From Aphelocoma coerulescens (Eukaryota; Chordata; Aves; Passeriformes; Corvidae): a stretch of 64,000 nt of DNA. This document shows positions 54,878 to 63,879 of the stretch, one piece after another; the first letter of the stretch is position 1; every line of letters starts with the position of its first letter. Made by a program: the position numbers and the translations under genes. The notes beneath the pieces are model-generated. The model was not told the DNA's origin. It saw only the letters and a program-made list of their open reading frames with translations, and ran no database searches. The stretch is from positions 23,641,967 to 23,705,966 of the forward strand of contig NC_091022.1 in assembly GCF_041296385.1 (NCBI RefSeq), read 5' to 3'.

Positions 54878-56835
54878 TTAATGCTCATCCCCCTCCTTTT
54901 GCTTCTTCCCCTTGTGATGGAGCTGGCCATGGTCTCCATGGTGGTGGTGAGCATGGGTAGCAGGTTTGTGGTCCTCAGTTGGGTTTGTGCCCCTCTCGCT
55001 GCTGACCTTGTCATGGTGGTGAGGATGGAGGGGCTTGTGCTGGTGGATGGGGGTCTCTGACTCCATCCCCTCATGTTCAGGAGGTGAGCTCGGGGTTGCA
55101 TGACCCGCTGTGGTACTGTTAGCCTGAGGAAAGTAACACAAGGACTGGTGTGGTATGTGAATGCCCACAGAGCCCTGCAGAAAGACTGGGAGCACAGCTC
55201 TGAGCTGGGAAGAAGGCAGACCAGCATCCATCATACAGAAAACTGTGGGTCAGAGCAAAGGCTCTCCAGTCCTGACCCAGGGCACAGGGAGCAGAGGAGA
55301 GGCTGGAGCACACAGGGCACAAGCCTCTACACCAGCATCCCTTGGCTCAAGCTGTCTATGGTCCAGAAAAGTGACTTTGCATTTAGTATTTCTGGATGTA
55401 TTTTTCTCCTGGGAAGTGACTAATCACCTTCCAAGCTCAGAGCTACACCCTTTTCTCTGCTCTGAGCTTGCCACCTCTGCATCCACTGCCTGCCCCTTTC
55501 TTATATCAGAACAGTCCTAGTTAGCATTCCCAGACCTGGTATATGACCCCTTTAGTCAATTCCTTTTCAGCTGGAAAGCTCTGACCTATTTACTGTGCCC
55601 TTATTCCAGACCTTTCATCACCTTCCCTCTCAAACACAGCCGAGGGCAGCTGCCAGTCTGGAACCCCTCCCCAACACGGAGATAAGATTGTTTTTGCTGA
55701 TGTGTAGTGCCGGAGGACAGAAGGCATCCCGGCTCCAGCGAGCATTCCAGCTCTTACCTCCTGGGTAGTGTTGGGGTAGAGGGAGCAGTTGCCACAGAAG
55801 TCCTTGATGTGGCTGGAGCGGATGGCTGCCTCCACATAGGGGAAGTGGAGGAAGCTGAAGGGCAACTGGATGTGGAAAGCCAGGCGGCCACACCTGAGGG
55901 GAGAAGCCACGGCCTGGCTCAAGATGGGGGACTGGAGTCCCCCCAGCCCAGCCATCAGGGGAGATTTTGGAAGCCCATCAAACGCTCTGTAATGCCCAGA
56001 AAAGCCTCGAGTCGGGGCACTCGAGGCGAGTCGGGGGACACTCACCGGTCATAAACAAGGAAGTCGTCCTTGTCACCCCCCAGGACCTGCCAGACGTCAG
56101 GGTCCTCCTGCTCCGGCTGGAAGACGGGGACGCCGGGCGGGGCATGGCGCTCCAGCTCCGGCAGCATGGCGCGGGACAGCGGCGCCTTCTCGTTGACGAT
56201 CATGTAGCGCACATCGGCCATGCCCTGCCGGGCCAGCCGCTCCCGCAGGCCCCCGAGGCTGCGGGAAGGAGGCGCTGGGAGGGGCTCCCGGGGCAGGGGG
56301 CTCCCGGGACAGGGGGCTGCCGGGGCAGGGGGCTCCCGGGACAGGGGGCTCCCGGGGCAGGGGGCTCCCGGGACAGGGGGCTCCCGGGGCAGGGGGCTCC
56401 CGGGACAGGGGGCTGCCGGGGCAGGGGGCTCCCGGGGCAGGGGGCTCCCGGGGCAGGGGGCTGCCGGGACAGGGGGCTCCCGGGGCAGGGGGCTCCCGGG
56501 ACAGGGGGCTGCCGGGACAGGGGGCTCCCGGGGCAGGGGGCTCCCGGGGCAGGGGGCTCCCGGGACAGGGGGCTGCCATGCGCTCCCGAGGCGGCGGGGA
56601 TTGTTCTGGGGAGGGGGAGCGGGGCTCACCTGTGGGCCTGCCTCAGGCAGAACTGTCAGCTGGCCTTCAGCAGGGCCACCACCGTCACCTGCCCTGCCTT
56701 CCCCTCCATGGGGCTCGAGCCATTGATGGTCCATGCTGGTGCCTCCTGGCAGATTTGGCTGCTGTTGGCTGCCTCCTCGGAGGCCGAGGCCAGCCCCAGC
56801 CAGGCGGCCAGGGCCAGCACCAGCAGCCCCCCCAT
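54878..56835 (-). CDS. SELENOP2: selenoprotein P2 (SelPb), complete four-coding-exon gene
   Basis: A secreted selenoprotein P-family protein with one selenocysteine. Coding exons are 56835-56630, 56258-56046, 55893-55758 and 55123-54878; total 801 nt, 266 residues, intron phases 2, 2 and 0, all with GT-AG ends. Residues 1-19 form a signal peptide (M-G-G-L-L-V-L-A-L-A...). A thioredoxin-like domain follows: T-V-V-A-L-L-K-A-S-U with Sec60 in U-Q-F-C (60-63), F-L-V-Y-D-R at 135-140, C-G-R-L-A-F at 141-146, F-P-Y-V-E at 157-161, and C-G-N-C at 173-176. N-glycosylation sequons are at 24, 38, 175, 181 and 187. The last exon (186-266) is rich in histidine (18 of 81), with H-P-H-H-H and H-A-H-H-H-H clusters, and ends at TAA. 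It lacks the Sec-rich tail of SELENOP1, so a redox role fits better than bulk selenium transport (inference). The start has a downstream hydrophobic signal and lies 14 nt inside a good acceptor (CCCCTGCCAG). Confidence 0.95.
56285..56572. repeat. 16-bp x 18 GC-rich minisatellite in SELENOP2 intron
   Basis: Eighteen uninterrupted 16-bp units of the form CT(C/G)CCGGG(G/A)CAGGGGG, with a nineteenth truncated unit. No unit gains or loses a base; variation is confined to unit positions 3 and 9. It occupies most of the 371-bp intron (56259-56629) between the Sec exon and the next exon. Because 16 is not a multiple of three and no unit holds a stop, long artificial reading frames with a 16-residue period open in most frames on both strands. 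The five-G runs recur every 16 bp on the plus (template) strand. Confidence 0.98.
56656..56658 (-). other. SELENOP2: selenocysteine codon TGA (Sec60)
   Basis: The in-frame TGA falls exactly where selenoprotein P has its N-terminal Sec, after A-L-L-K-A-S and before Q-F-C. The reading continues for eight more codons, then splices cleanly in phase to a conserved exon. With the SECIS at 54559-54625 this is recoding rather than termination. A standard gene caller would stop here and split the gene. Confidence 0.96.
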
Positions 56836-57539
56836 CCTGGACCCCGGCCCTGGCAGGGGGACATGGGGTGTTACTCTCCTCCCAGATCCACTGCAACCCC
56901 AAACTGTCTCCCTGCACCCTGCTCCAGGGCAGACAAGGACTGGTGGGCAGTGTTGGCCTGGTTCTGGCACTGGGAGCCAGGACCCCCACCCCAGGGGGCA
57001 AGGAAAGGGGGATGAGGTGGGGAATTGGAGCACCCAGCTCCTTGCTACCATCTTTTGTGGACACCCAGTGCCACAGCATCCTGCTCTCCCCTGGCAGTGA
57101 ACACCCACTCCATACATCAAGAGATGAAGGTGCTCGTCCTCCCATGGGCCTTCTCCACTTCTCTGATCCCACAAAACAAACCCAGCCCCAGACAGAGAGC
57201 TGTCTTTACCCCAAAAGGGAGCAGGGATACAGCCCTCGTCATCTCAGCCACCAGTGAGCAGTTACTGGGACAGAAATGGTTTCACCTTCAGGTCACCTTG
57301 AGAGTCCTTGATGCCCCACAAAGTGCTTTGGGGGTACACGGAGCCTTTAAAGCCCTTGAGTCCCAACATCTGTCTGAAGCCCCTTCCTCTCACAGCCCCC
57401 TAACCCTGCCCACCCCAAGATATTCCCCATTCCTCTAGTACCCAGCACATTTAATGGGCAAGGGGGAGGATATGGGTCTGGGAGGGATGATCTGGGGAAG
57501 GAGCAAGGAGATGCAGGATCTGGTCAGTGTGGATGTGCC

Positions 57540-57900
57540 CCCAATCCCCGGCCCTCTACCCCGCGAGAACGAGCCCTCGATACCGCACTTCTCGCTGCCG
57601 TCCTCCCTTGCTCCCGGCCCCAGCAGCTTTCAGCAGCTTCCAGCTGGCCCGGGTCCCCCTTTTATCTCTTGTCCACTCTCCCCGCCCAGGAGGGAGGAGA
57701 AGAGCCTGGCTGGAGCGGGGACTGCGCCCCGGCCGCCACCTCCTGCCTCGAGGGGACAGCAACAAGGCAGGCACTGTCCCCGTCCGTGCCATGTGGCCTC
57801 GGGGTGCTGCTGCCACAGCCCGGCCCAAGCCGTGCTGGGGCAAGGCGGTGCCTGGTGCCGGGGTGACGCCGGCGGTGCTGCAGGGAAGAGACGGACACAG
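57540..57900 (-). promoter_or_regulatory. SELENOP2: putative SELENOP2 promoter
   Basis: A moderately CpG-rich stretch holds, on the minus strand, a TATA-like GATAAAAG at 57659-57666 and a GC box CTGGGCGGGG at about 57680-57689 upstream of it. That would place a start near 57630, giving a non-coding first exon spliced to the acceptor at 56850/56849 just before the ATG. A non-coding first exon is usual for selenoprotein P genes. The donor of this exon could not be fixed with certainty. The start site is inferred. Confidence 0.45.
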
Positions 57901-58347
57901 CCGCTCCACACCTCCCAGGCACAGGAGGGCTGCGGGCATTGCCAAGCACTGCTTACACCAAAGGCTTGCAGAACTGTGGGGTGACCTCGAACAGCGCCAC
58001 CCATGCACAAGGTCCCACAGGAGCCACCGGTGCAGCCTCTGTCACCCTGCAGCCAAAAAGATGGTGCCTCCCTCACACCCTAGGGTGCTGGAGCTCCCTG
58101 CCCTGTGGGGTGTCACCCCAAAGGCCGTGCTGTTCTGTTGTGCCCATGGCCACTCTCAGGCCAAGCTTGGCTCCACAGCAACCCCCCAGTGTCCGGTTCT
58201 ATGCCTCTTGTCCGGCCCCACACAGGGACTGTGGCGGTGTCGGTGTTCCCTTGGGAAATCACAGCAACACTGGATTCCACCCCCAACCAAACAAGAGGAG
58301 CTCACCACTCTGGCAGCACAAGGACATCTCTGCAAATATTTGAGCAG

Positions 58348-58353
58348 TTTATT
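58348..58353 (-). terminator. orphan minus-strand AATAAA
   Basis: A canonical hexamer lies between the presumed SELENOP2 promoter and the HPDL CpG island, where no minus-strand gene has been identified. It may be chance, or the 3' end of an antisense transcript starting in the 58740-59260 CpG island. Confidence 0.25.
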
Positions 58354-58739
58354 GTACCTGGGATCTGTACAAAAACATGATAAGGCAGGGAAGGGCAGCA
58401 GGCACAGTCGCAGCGGGGACAGAACATGATCCCAGCCACACAGAGGGGGGATTCGTCTGAAAAGAGAAGGTGGAGAGGGGATCGCTGCTGGGGGGGCAGA
58501 GGGTCTCAGAGGTGTCTGCAAGGATGTGGGGCCGTGGGTGACCAGCCCCATCTCATGACTGACACCGGACCGACCCCAGAGCTGTCAGACCCCTCCTCCC
58601 CCCCCCCCCGCTGCTCCCCCCACGTCCCCACCGGGTATTCCGGACACCGTGAAGCGTCCAGCACTGAGCAGGGACACGTTTCCCCAGTTCATGTCCGGGG
58701 ACTCGGGTTGACGGGAATGACCCTGCAGACATAAGCTGT

Positions 58740-59260
58740 GTCCCAGGGAGCCCCAGCGACCCTCCTCCCTCGGCTCCCCTCCTCCCTCGGCTCATCCCGA
58801 GCCGCGGTCCCTGCGGTTTTCAGCCTGGGCAGCTTTTCGTCGCGCAAACGCAGCCCGGCACCGCCGGGCTCGGTACGAACCACGGCACCCGCAGCGGGCA
58901 GCGCGTTCTCCGAGTGCCGGCCCCGTCCCTGGCCGGGCGCACCCCCCGATCCCCCGCCGGCTGCGCTCCCGCGGCCGCCCCGCCGCACCCGGGCAGTGCC
59001 GGCGCCGTGCCCGGCCCGCCGTGCCCGGTGCATGCCGGGGAGGAGCGAACGGAACCGCCCCCGGGCCCGCCCCGCCCGGCGTCCCGTTCGCCCGCAGCCT
59101 TGACCCCGGTGAGCCGCAGCCCGAGGGCGAGCGGGGCCCCGCGGGCACGGGGGTGGCGGGGCGGGCGCGGGGAGCGGGGGCGGCGGGAGCGGAGCGGGGA
59201 TGGTGCCGGTGCCGCGGTGCGCAGCGGGAAGCAGGGCCGGGGGGAAGGAATGCTGTCCCA
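58740..59260. promoter_or_regulatory. HPDL: CpG island, likely HPDL promoter
   Basis: Very CpG-dense unique sequence with several GGGCGGGG/CCGCCCC boxes, upstream of HPDL. A consensus donor, CCCCG|GTGAGCC, lies at 59108/59109. Together with the acceptor CCTCCCCACAG at 60180, just before the ATG, it could define a 5' UTR intron of about 1.07 kb. Human HPDL is described as a single-exon gene, so this intron is a proposal. The island could be bidirectional. Confidence 0.55.
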
Positions 59261-60037
59261 TTCCCATGTGCGCACCGCGGCCACACGCGGTCCCTCCGCC
59301 CTGGGCTGGTGGGAAGGAGCGGGGAGAGCTTTGTGCACACGCCTTCCAGGGGGCAGGTGAAAAGGAATATTTCAGCAGGTGTGTGGCCCCCAGCCCACTG
59401 CACACCTGTGGGGTCTGGCCAGGGCGGCTCGTGCATGCCATGGAGTCGGGAAGCCTCGGTGGGATGCCCTGGAGAGGTGATGCCGACTGGGGTTTTGGAC
59501 AGATCTTTTTTTCCCCCTTGAGTGTCACAGCTATTTGGATGGCTGGAGAGGAAGGTCACTTGGCCCAAGTGTCCTTCCTCTGTGCCCCTAGGGCAAGGTC
59601 ATTGTTCCCAGCCTGTTGCAAAGAGCATGGTGGCTCCATGGCCTGTTGGGGAGGGGAAGGGCACATCAGCCTGTCGAGACCCCACTGCTCCCCTCCATTC
59701 GTGGGACACACGTGACAGGCGCTGGGGCAGCACAGGAACATTTTAGGTGTAACCAGTGTGTTGCTCCATGTTTACCAGTCCAACCTCCATGTTCCTGGTA
59801 CAGGACATTCCCACCACAACCCTTGTCCCCATAATCTTGCTTACACATGCAGCACAACTCCTGCACCGGGAATCCCTGCTGACCTCCCTGTGGCACTCCC
59901 AAAGGACACAGGGCTCCAGAGGGGACCCTCTGGGCTGCAGCCAGGGCTTGAGGTTTTCGTCCTCTGGAACCTCAGGAATAGGGCAGCAGAGTGAAGGGCT
60001 GGTAGGATGGCTTGGCATCCTTGGGCAGAGACCCGCT

Positions 60038-60048
60038 TATTTAAAATA
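60038..60048 (+). promoter_or_regulatory. HPDL: TATA-like element upstream of HPDL
   Basis: TATTTAAAATA lies about 150 nt upstream of the HPDL start codon in an otherwise GC-rich setting. It could support a proximal start without the 5' UTR intron, as an alternative to the CpG-island promoter. No experimental support is available here. Confidence 0.3.
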
Positions 60049-60193
60049 CACACAATTAAAAAGTGCAAGTTTACACACATTTGCATCTGTGCTTGCAAAC
60101 ACAGGTGGGCTCTGTGCAAGGTGTGGGAGTGACTTCTCCCCTGGGCCAGCAGCCCCCCTGACCCCCTGCATCCTCCCCACAGCCTGCTCAGCC

Positions 60194-61372
60194 ATGGCAG
60201 CCTCACTGAGCCGCCCCTGCTTCATCTCCCTCCACCTGCCCTACAGGCAGGGCTGGGCCCAGCACCTGGCCAACACCTTTCGCTTTCAGCCAGTGGCCAT
60301 GCGGGAGACATCCTGTGTCCGGCAGCTGGCCTTGCGACGGGAATCTGCCATCTTCCTCGTCAACGAGCGCCTGGCACCTGCCAGCACCTCATCCCAGGAT
60401 TTCCTCTATGACATAGACCCCCAGCCCGCCTTGGGCACGGCCTCCAATGTCTGCTTCGAGGTGGATGATGTGCCAGGGCTCTGCAAGCAGCTGCAGAGCC
60501 AGGGATGCTCCTTGCTGGTGCCCCCCACTGAGCTAAGCGATGACGGTGGTTCTGTCACCTACGGGGTGGTGAGCTCAGTCGTGGGCAATATCAGTCACAC
60601 CCTTTTGGACCGATCCTGTTATCGGGGACACTTCCTGCCCGGCTTCCAGCCCATCCAAGGAGCCCCCTCTGCCACAGGGGATGGGATCAAGATCACACAC
60701 TTTGACCACATCACGTACGTCTGTCCCCGGGGCGGTGCCCGGGCGGCTCTGGACTGGTACCAGCGCTGCTTCGGCTTCCACCGCTTCCATCTGAATCCCC
60801 AGGAGAGACCAGCTGAGGGGTACGTGCTGGGGGGGCAGGGGGTGGGCATGCTGCTCCTTGCATTGCAGAGCACCCGGGGCACCCCAGCACGTGGCTGCAA
60901 GCTGGTCTTTGCCGAGTCCCTCTCCCAGAATGGCACCAACCAGGTTGACATGTTCCTGGAGCAGCACGGCGGGGCGGGGATCCAGCACGTTGGCCTCTGC
61001 ACCACCGACATTGTCAGCACGACCAGGGCTCTGCAGCAGCGGGGGGCACGGTTCTTCACACCCCCCACCACCTATTACAGCCAGGGGGGCAAAGCAGAGG
61101 AGATCCAGAGGGCCGGGCAGGATCCCCACATGCTGGCAGAGCTTGGCATCCTCCTGGACACCACAGTGCCTGGGGACAAGGGCCGGCTGGGCACTGATGC
61201 CACGGAGAGCCCCGCTCAGGAATACTTGATGCAGATCTTCACCCATCCCATCTTCTCCGAGGAGACCTTCTTCCTGGAGCTCATTGACCGTCGGGGCGCG
61301 CCGGGCTTCGGGGAAGGCAATATCCGGGCGCTGTGGAAAGCTGTGCAGGTCTACATGGACCAGCAACAGTAG
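60194..61372 (+). CDS. HPDL: 4-hydroxyphenylpyruvate dioxygenase-like protein
   Basis: A 392-residue protein from one uninterrupted coding exon, with the start in strong context (GCCATGG). The frame is open further upstream, but that sequence shows no family similarity and precedes a good acceptor. Two vicinal-oxygen-chelate domains are visible: an N-terminal one (about 8-150, with L-A-L-R-R and A-I-F-L-V-N-E) and a catalytic C-terminal one (about 165-385). The iron ligands of the family are intact: His172 in F-D-H-I-T-Y, His265 in I-Q-H-V-G-L and Glu362 in F-F-L-E-L-I. The ending G-F-G-E-G-N-I-R-A-L-W-K-A is a strong family signature. The human protein is mitochondrial and converts 4-hydroxyphenylpyruvate-derived 4-hydroxymandelate towards coenzyme Q head-group synthesis; the same role is inferred here. 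It is about 20 residues longer than human HPDL, mostly from an insertion at about 323-344. Confidence 0.96.
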   Translation: MAASLSRPCFISLHLPYRQGWAQHLANTFRFQPVAMRETSCVRQLALRRESAIFLVNERLAPASTSSQDFLYDIDPQPALGTASNVCFEVDDVPGLCKQLQSQGCSLLVPPTELSDDGGSVTYGVVSSVVGNISHTLLDRSCYRGHFLPGFQPIQGAPSATGDGIKITHFDHITYVCPRGGARAALDWYQRCFGFHRFHLNPQERPAEGYVLGGQGVGMLLLALQSTRGTPARGCKLVFAESLSQNGTNQVDMFLEQHGGAGIQHVGLCTTDIVSTTRALQQRGARFFTPPTTYYSQGGKAEEIQRAGQDPHMLAELGILLDTTVPGDKGRLGTDATESPAQEYLMQIFTHPIFSEETFFLELIDRRGAPGFGEGNIRALWKAVQVYMDQQQ

Positions 61373-61851
61373 TGCAACACTGCAGTCCTCCTCCCTCAGC
61401 TCCCCATCCTCTCCAGTCCAACCCCAGGACAAGGACCACAGAGATCCCAGTGGGGGCCAGTGGCATGGCCCAGGTGGGCAGGGACCAAGGGATGGCTCCA
61501 GGTCAATCTAGAGCCAACTCAGTGTGGGAGCAAGACACTCAGGGGAGCATGCCCCAGGATGGGCGTGATTCTCTCCTGCCCTGGGTTCACAGTGTTTATC
61601 GGCCACGTGTGAAGAACTTTCTGCCTTAGTTTCTTAGTTTTTCGTAGTTTTTTAGTTTCGAGTCCCAGTTTATTGAGACTTGAGCCTGCAGCATGGCCAA
61701 GAGCAGTGCTGGCTCCCCAGACGTGGAGGGAAGAGGGGCTGCCCGAGGGGAGTGGATAATCCAAAGGCCATAGATTTGGCCTCTCACTGGCAGTGACCAC
61801 CCACAGCATGACCAGCCCTGGGAGGCGAGTGGTGGCCTCTTGCTCCTCTCA

Positions 61852-61857
61852 ATTAAA
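61852..61857 (+). terminator. HPDL: HPDL polyadenylation signal ATTAAA
   Basis: ATTAAA, the commonest variant signal, lies about 480 nt after the HPDL stop and just before a GT/T-rich stretch (GGTTTGGGTTTTTAAT), the expected downstream element. This gives an approximately 500-nt 3' UTR. Confidence 0.7.
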
Positions 61858-61879
61858 GAATTAACAAACACTGGTTTGG

Positions 61880-62400
61880 GTTTTTAATCCTCATATTTAA
61901 GATGTGCTGACTGCCAGGCAAGGATGAAAAGGCCATTTCCATTGCTCAAGGTGGGCTCATCCCTAAAATTGAGGTTATTGCCCCTTGCACCCTGCCAGGA
62001 CTGTCCCCTGTCCCTGCCAGCCCCCAGCATTGTGCCTTTGCAAGGGTGCACCACAGTCAGCATGAACAGTGCTGAGCAGCCTAACAAAGAAATGTAAAAG
62101 GAGGATAAAACCCTACAAAAAGCCCTGGGAGCAGCTGTTCAGCCCCAGGGAGGAGCAGCCCATGGACAGGAGCTGCACACCCCTCGGGGGCTGATGCCTG
62201 CCCTTACAGGAAGGCTGCTCTGGGTGCCTTATTTGGGGTCACCAGCAGGTAATGCTCAGCCAAGGGGCTCTTGGGTGCATTAATGAAGAAATCCCTGCTC
62301 TCCCCAGCCCAGATGTAAGGAGCCTGTTGGTTATCTTCATGTTTCACCCCAGGCTGACCAACGCCCCCAGCCTAGCACAGTGCAACAGAGACAGAAAGTC
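61880..62400. other. convergent intergenic spacer HPDL/MUTYH
   Basis: About 0.5 kb between the two facing polyadenylation sites. I see no coding sequence, repeat or RNA gene in it. Confidence 0.65.
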
Positions 62401-62426
62401 ACTTAAAAAACCCCACATACTTGAGA

Positions 62427-62432
62427 TTTATT
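62427..62432 (-). terminator. MUTYH: MUTYH polyadenylation signal AATAAA
   Basis: Canonical AATAAA on the minus strand about 420 nt after the inferred MUTYH stop codon, so the 3' UTR runs from 62847 to about 62410. Confidence 0.75.
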
Positions 62433-62847
62433 TTCAGGTCCAGTAAAAACAAGGGAGGGTAGAGCAGCATCCCCAGTCGCTGGCTGGTGGATGAAATGCA
62501 GGCAAGGGGACAGGGCTGCAGGAGCAATGTGGCCCCAGCCTTCCCACCACTGGAGAGAAACCCCTGCTGCCCTGAGTCCATGGTGCCAAAGTGGTGCCAG
62601 TACGTGGCTGAATAGCCCCAGGTGGGCTTCAGCCAAGGAGGGAGAACAAGTCTGGCTCCAGGATTAATCCAGAACCAGTGGCCACATCCAGGTACAACTC
62701 CCATGGGGGAGGCAGGGGAAAGGAAGAGTGTGAGACCATTACAGTGCTGTGTCCTGGGCTTGCTGCAGCACAGGGACACCATTGCCACGCCACGGGCAGG
62801 ACTCACCCCAGCGTGGGGCTCTGGTGTGTCACAGGAGGAAGGTGCCC

Positions 62848-63879
62848 TCAGGGGGCACTTGGTACCCGGAGAAAGGCGTGGAGGGAGAGCTGTGTCCCAG
62901 GGCAGGTGCTGCCTGCTCCCTGTGCCTTTGCCCCGCGCTTCCGCTTGGAGCCCTGCAGGAGACACAGCAGGGCTAGTCCAGACCCCAAGGGCCCCCATGG
63001 TCTCCAGGGATTCCCCCTGGGTACTGGGGACACCCAGGGGCAATGCCAGTCAGGCAAGTTCCCCTGCCACAGGCTGGGGATGCTCCTTGGCCTGATCCCA
63101 AACCCCAGGGGGGTTCAGTGTGGCACACCAGGAGCTGTCCCACAGCATTGGGGCCCCAGGCACCCTGGAGCACTGCTCACCTTGACAGGGCTGCTCTCCT
63201 GCCTGCGCTGCTTCTCGTGAGCTTTCAGCACCTGAAGGAAGAACAAGAGAACCCAGAGCTGAACAGCAGCAGGGTCCTGGAGCTGGGACATGGATTCCAT
63301 GGAGCTGGAGGAGATTCCAGGGATTTTCTCAAGATAACTGAGGGAAGGGGGGAAAGGCCCAGGTGCCCCCCATACCTTCTTCATGGCTGTGGACACAGCT
63401 GAGGCATGGAACTCATTCTCTGTCACCCAGCGGGATGGGGACAAGGCAGGGTCCAGGGTCACGTCCCCATCCAAGGGCAGGGAGTAGACCACATATGTCT
63501 GGTGGATGTGGGAGAAGATGTGGGTGACCTGTGAGGGGATGGAAAGACACATGAGATGGGCAGCTGACAGGCACTGGGGGCTGCAAAGTGCACTGAGTCT
63601 GCCAGGGCTCTGAGAAGTGGGGTAGAGCTTGGGAGGGGTGACAGTGGGGAAGGGAGACCCTTGTCTTGTGTGATACATCCCCCAGGGCTGAGCACAGGGG
63701 GCTCACACTGCAACCCTCCAGCTCCAGGCTCACCTCTCCGATAAACCGCAGGCCTTTGGCTGCCACGGGCCGCCCCATCCATGCCTGAAGGTGATCAGCC
63801 AGCTCCTCCCTCTCCCTCTCCTCCTGCAGATCTTGAGCCAGCGGGAGACTTGGGAACTCCCAGAGTCCAGCCAGGAGAC
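62848..63879 (-). CDS. MUTYH: adenine DNA glycosylase MUTYH, last four coding exons (partial)
   Basis: MUTYH removes adenine mispaired with 8-oxoguanine in base-excision repair. Exons in order: 63879-63734, 63528-63376, 63231-63181 and 62952-62848, all GT-AG; the first is entered in phase 1 and the other junctions are phase 0. The first encodes G-L-L-A-G-L-W-E-F-P-S, the start of the C-terminal NUDIX-like domain that senses 8-oxoG. The second gives V-T-H-I-F-S-H-I-H-Q-T-Y and, at its end, E-F-H-A-S-A-V-S-T-A-M-K-K, both closely matching vertebrate MUTYH. The third is a short 17-residue basic linker. The last (34 residues) starts G-S-K-R-K-R, then has Q-L-S-L-H-A-F-L, a PCNA-interacting-peptide-like motif, and stops at TGA 62848-62850. 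The [4Fe-4S] and glycosylase domains lie beyond the window end. The last-exon frame is fixed by G-S-K-R and the PIP-like motif. Confidence 0.93.

Noticed and set aside
56656..56658. TGA taken as a true stop giving a short SELENOP2 peptide or a pseudogene
   Set aside because: The site is the conserved Sec position, flanked by a conserved U-x-x-C motif and in-phase exons, and a full SECIS is present.
55967..57100. 377-codon plus-strand open frame across the minisatellite
   Set aside because: It is open because the 16-bp repeat has no stop in any frame; the real coding sequence is SELENOP2 on the other strand.
59756..60193. In-frame upstream extension of HPDL (about 146 more residues)
   Set aside because: The extension has no family similarity and includes a splice-acceptor-like sequence; the GCCATGG start at 60194 aligns with the known HPDL N terminus.
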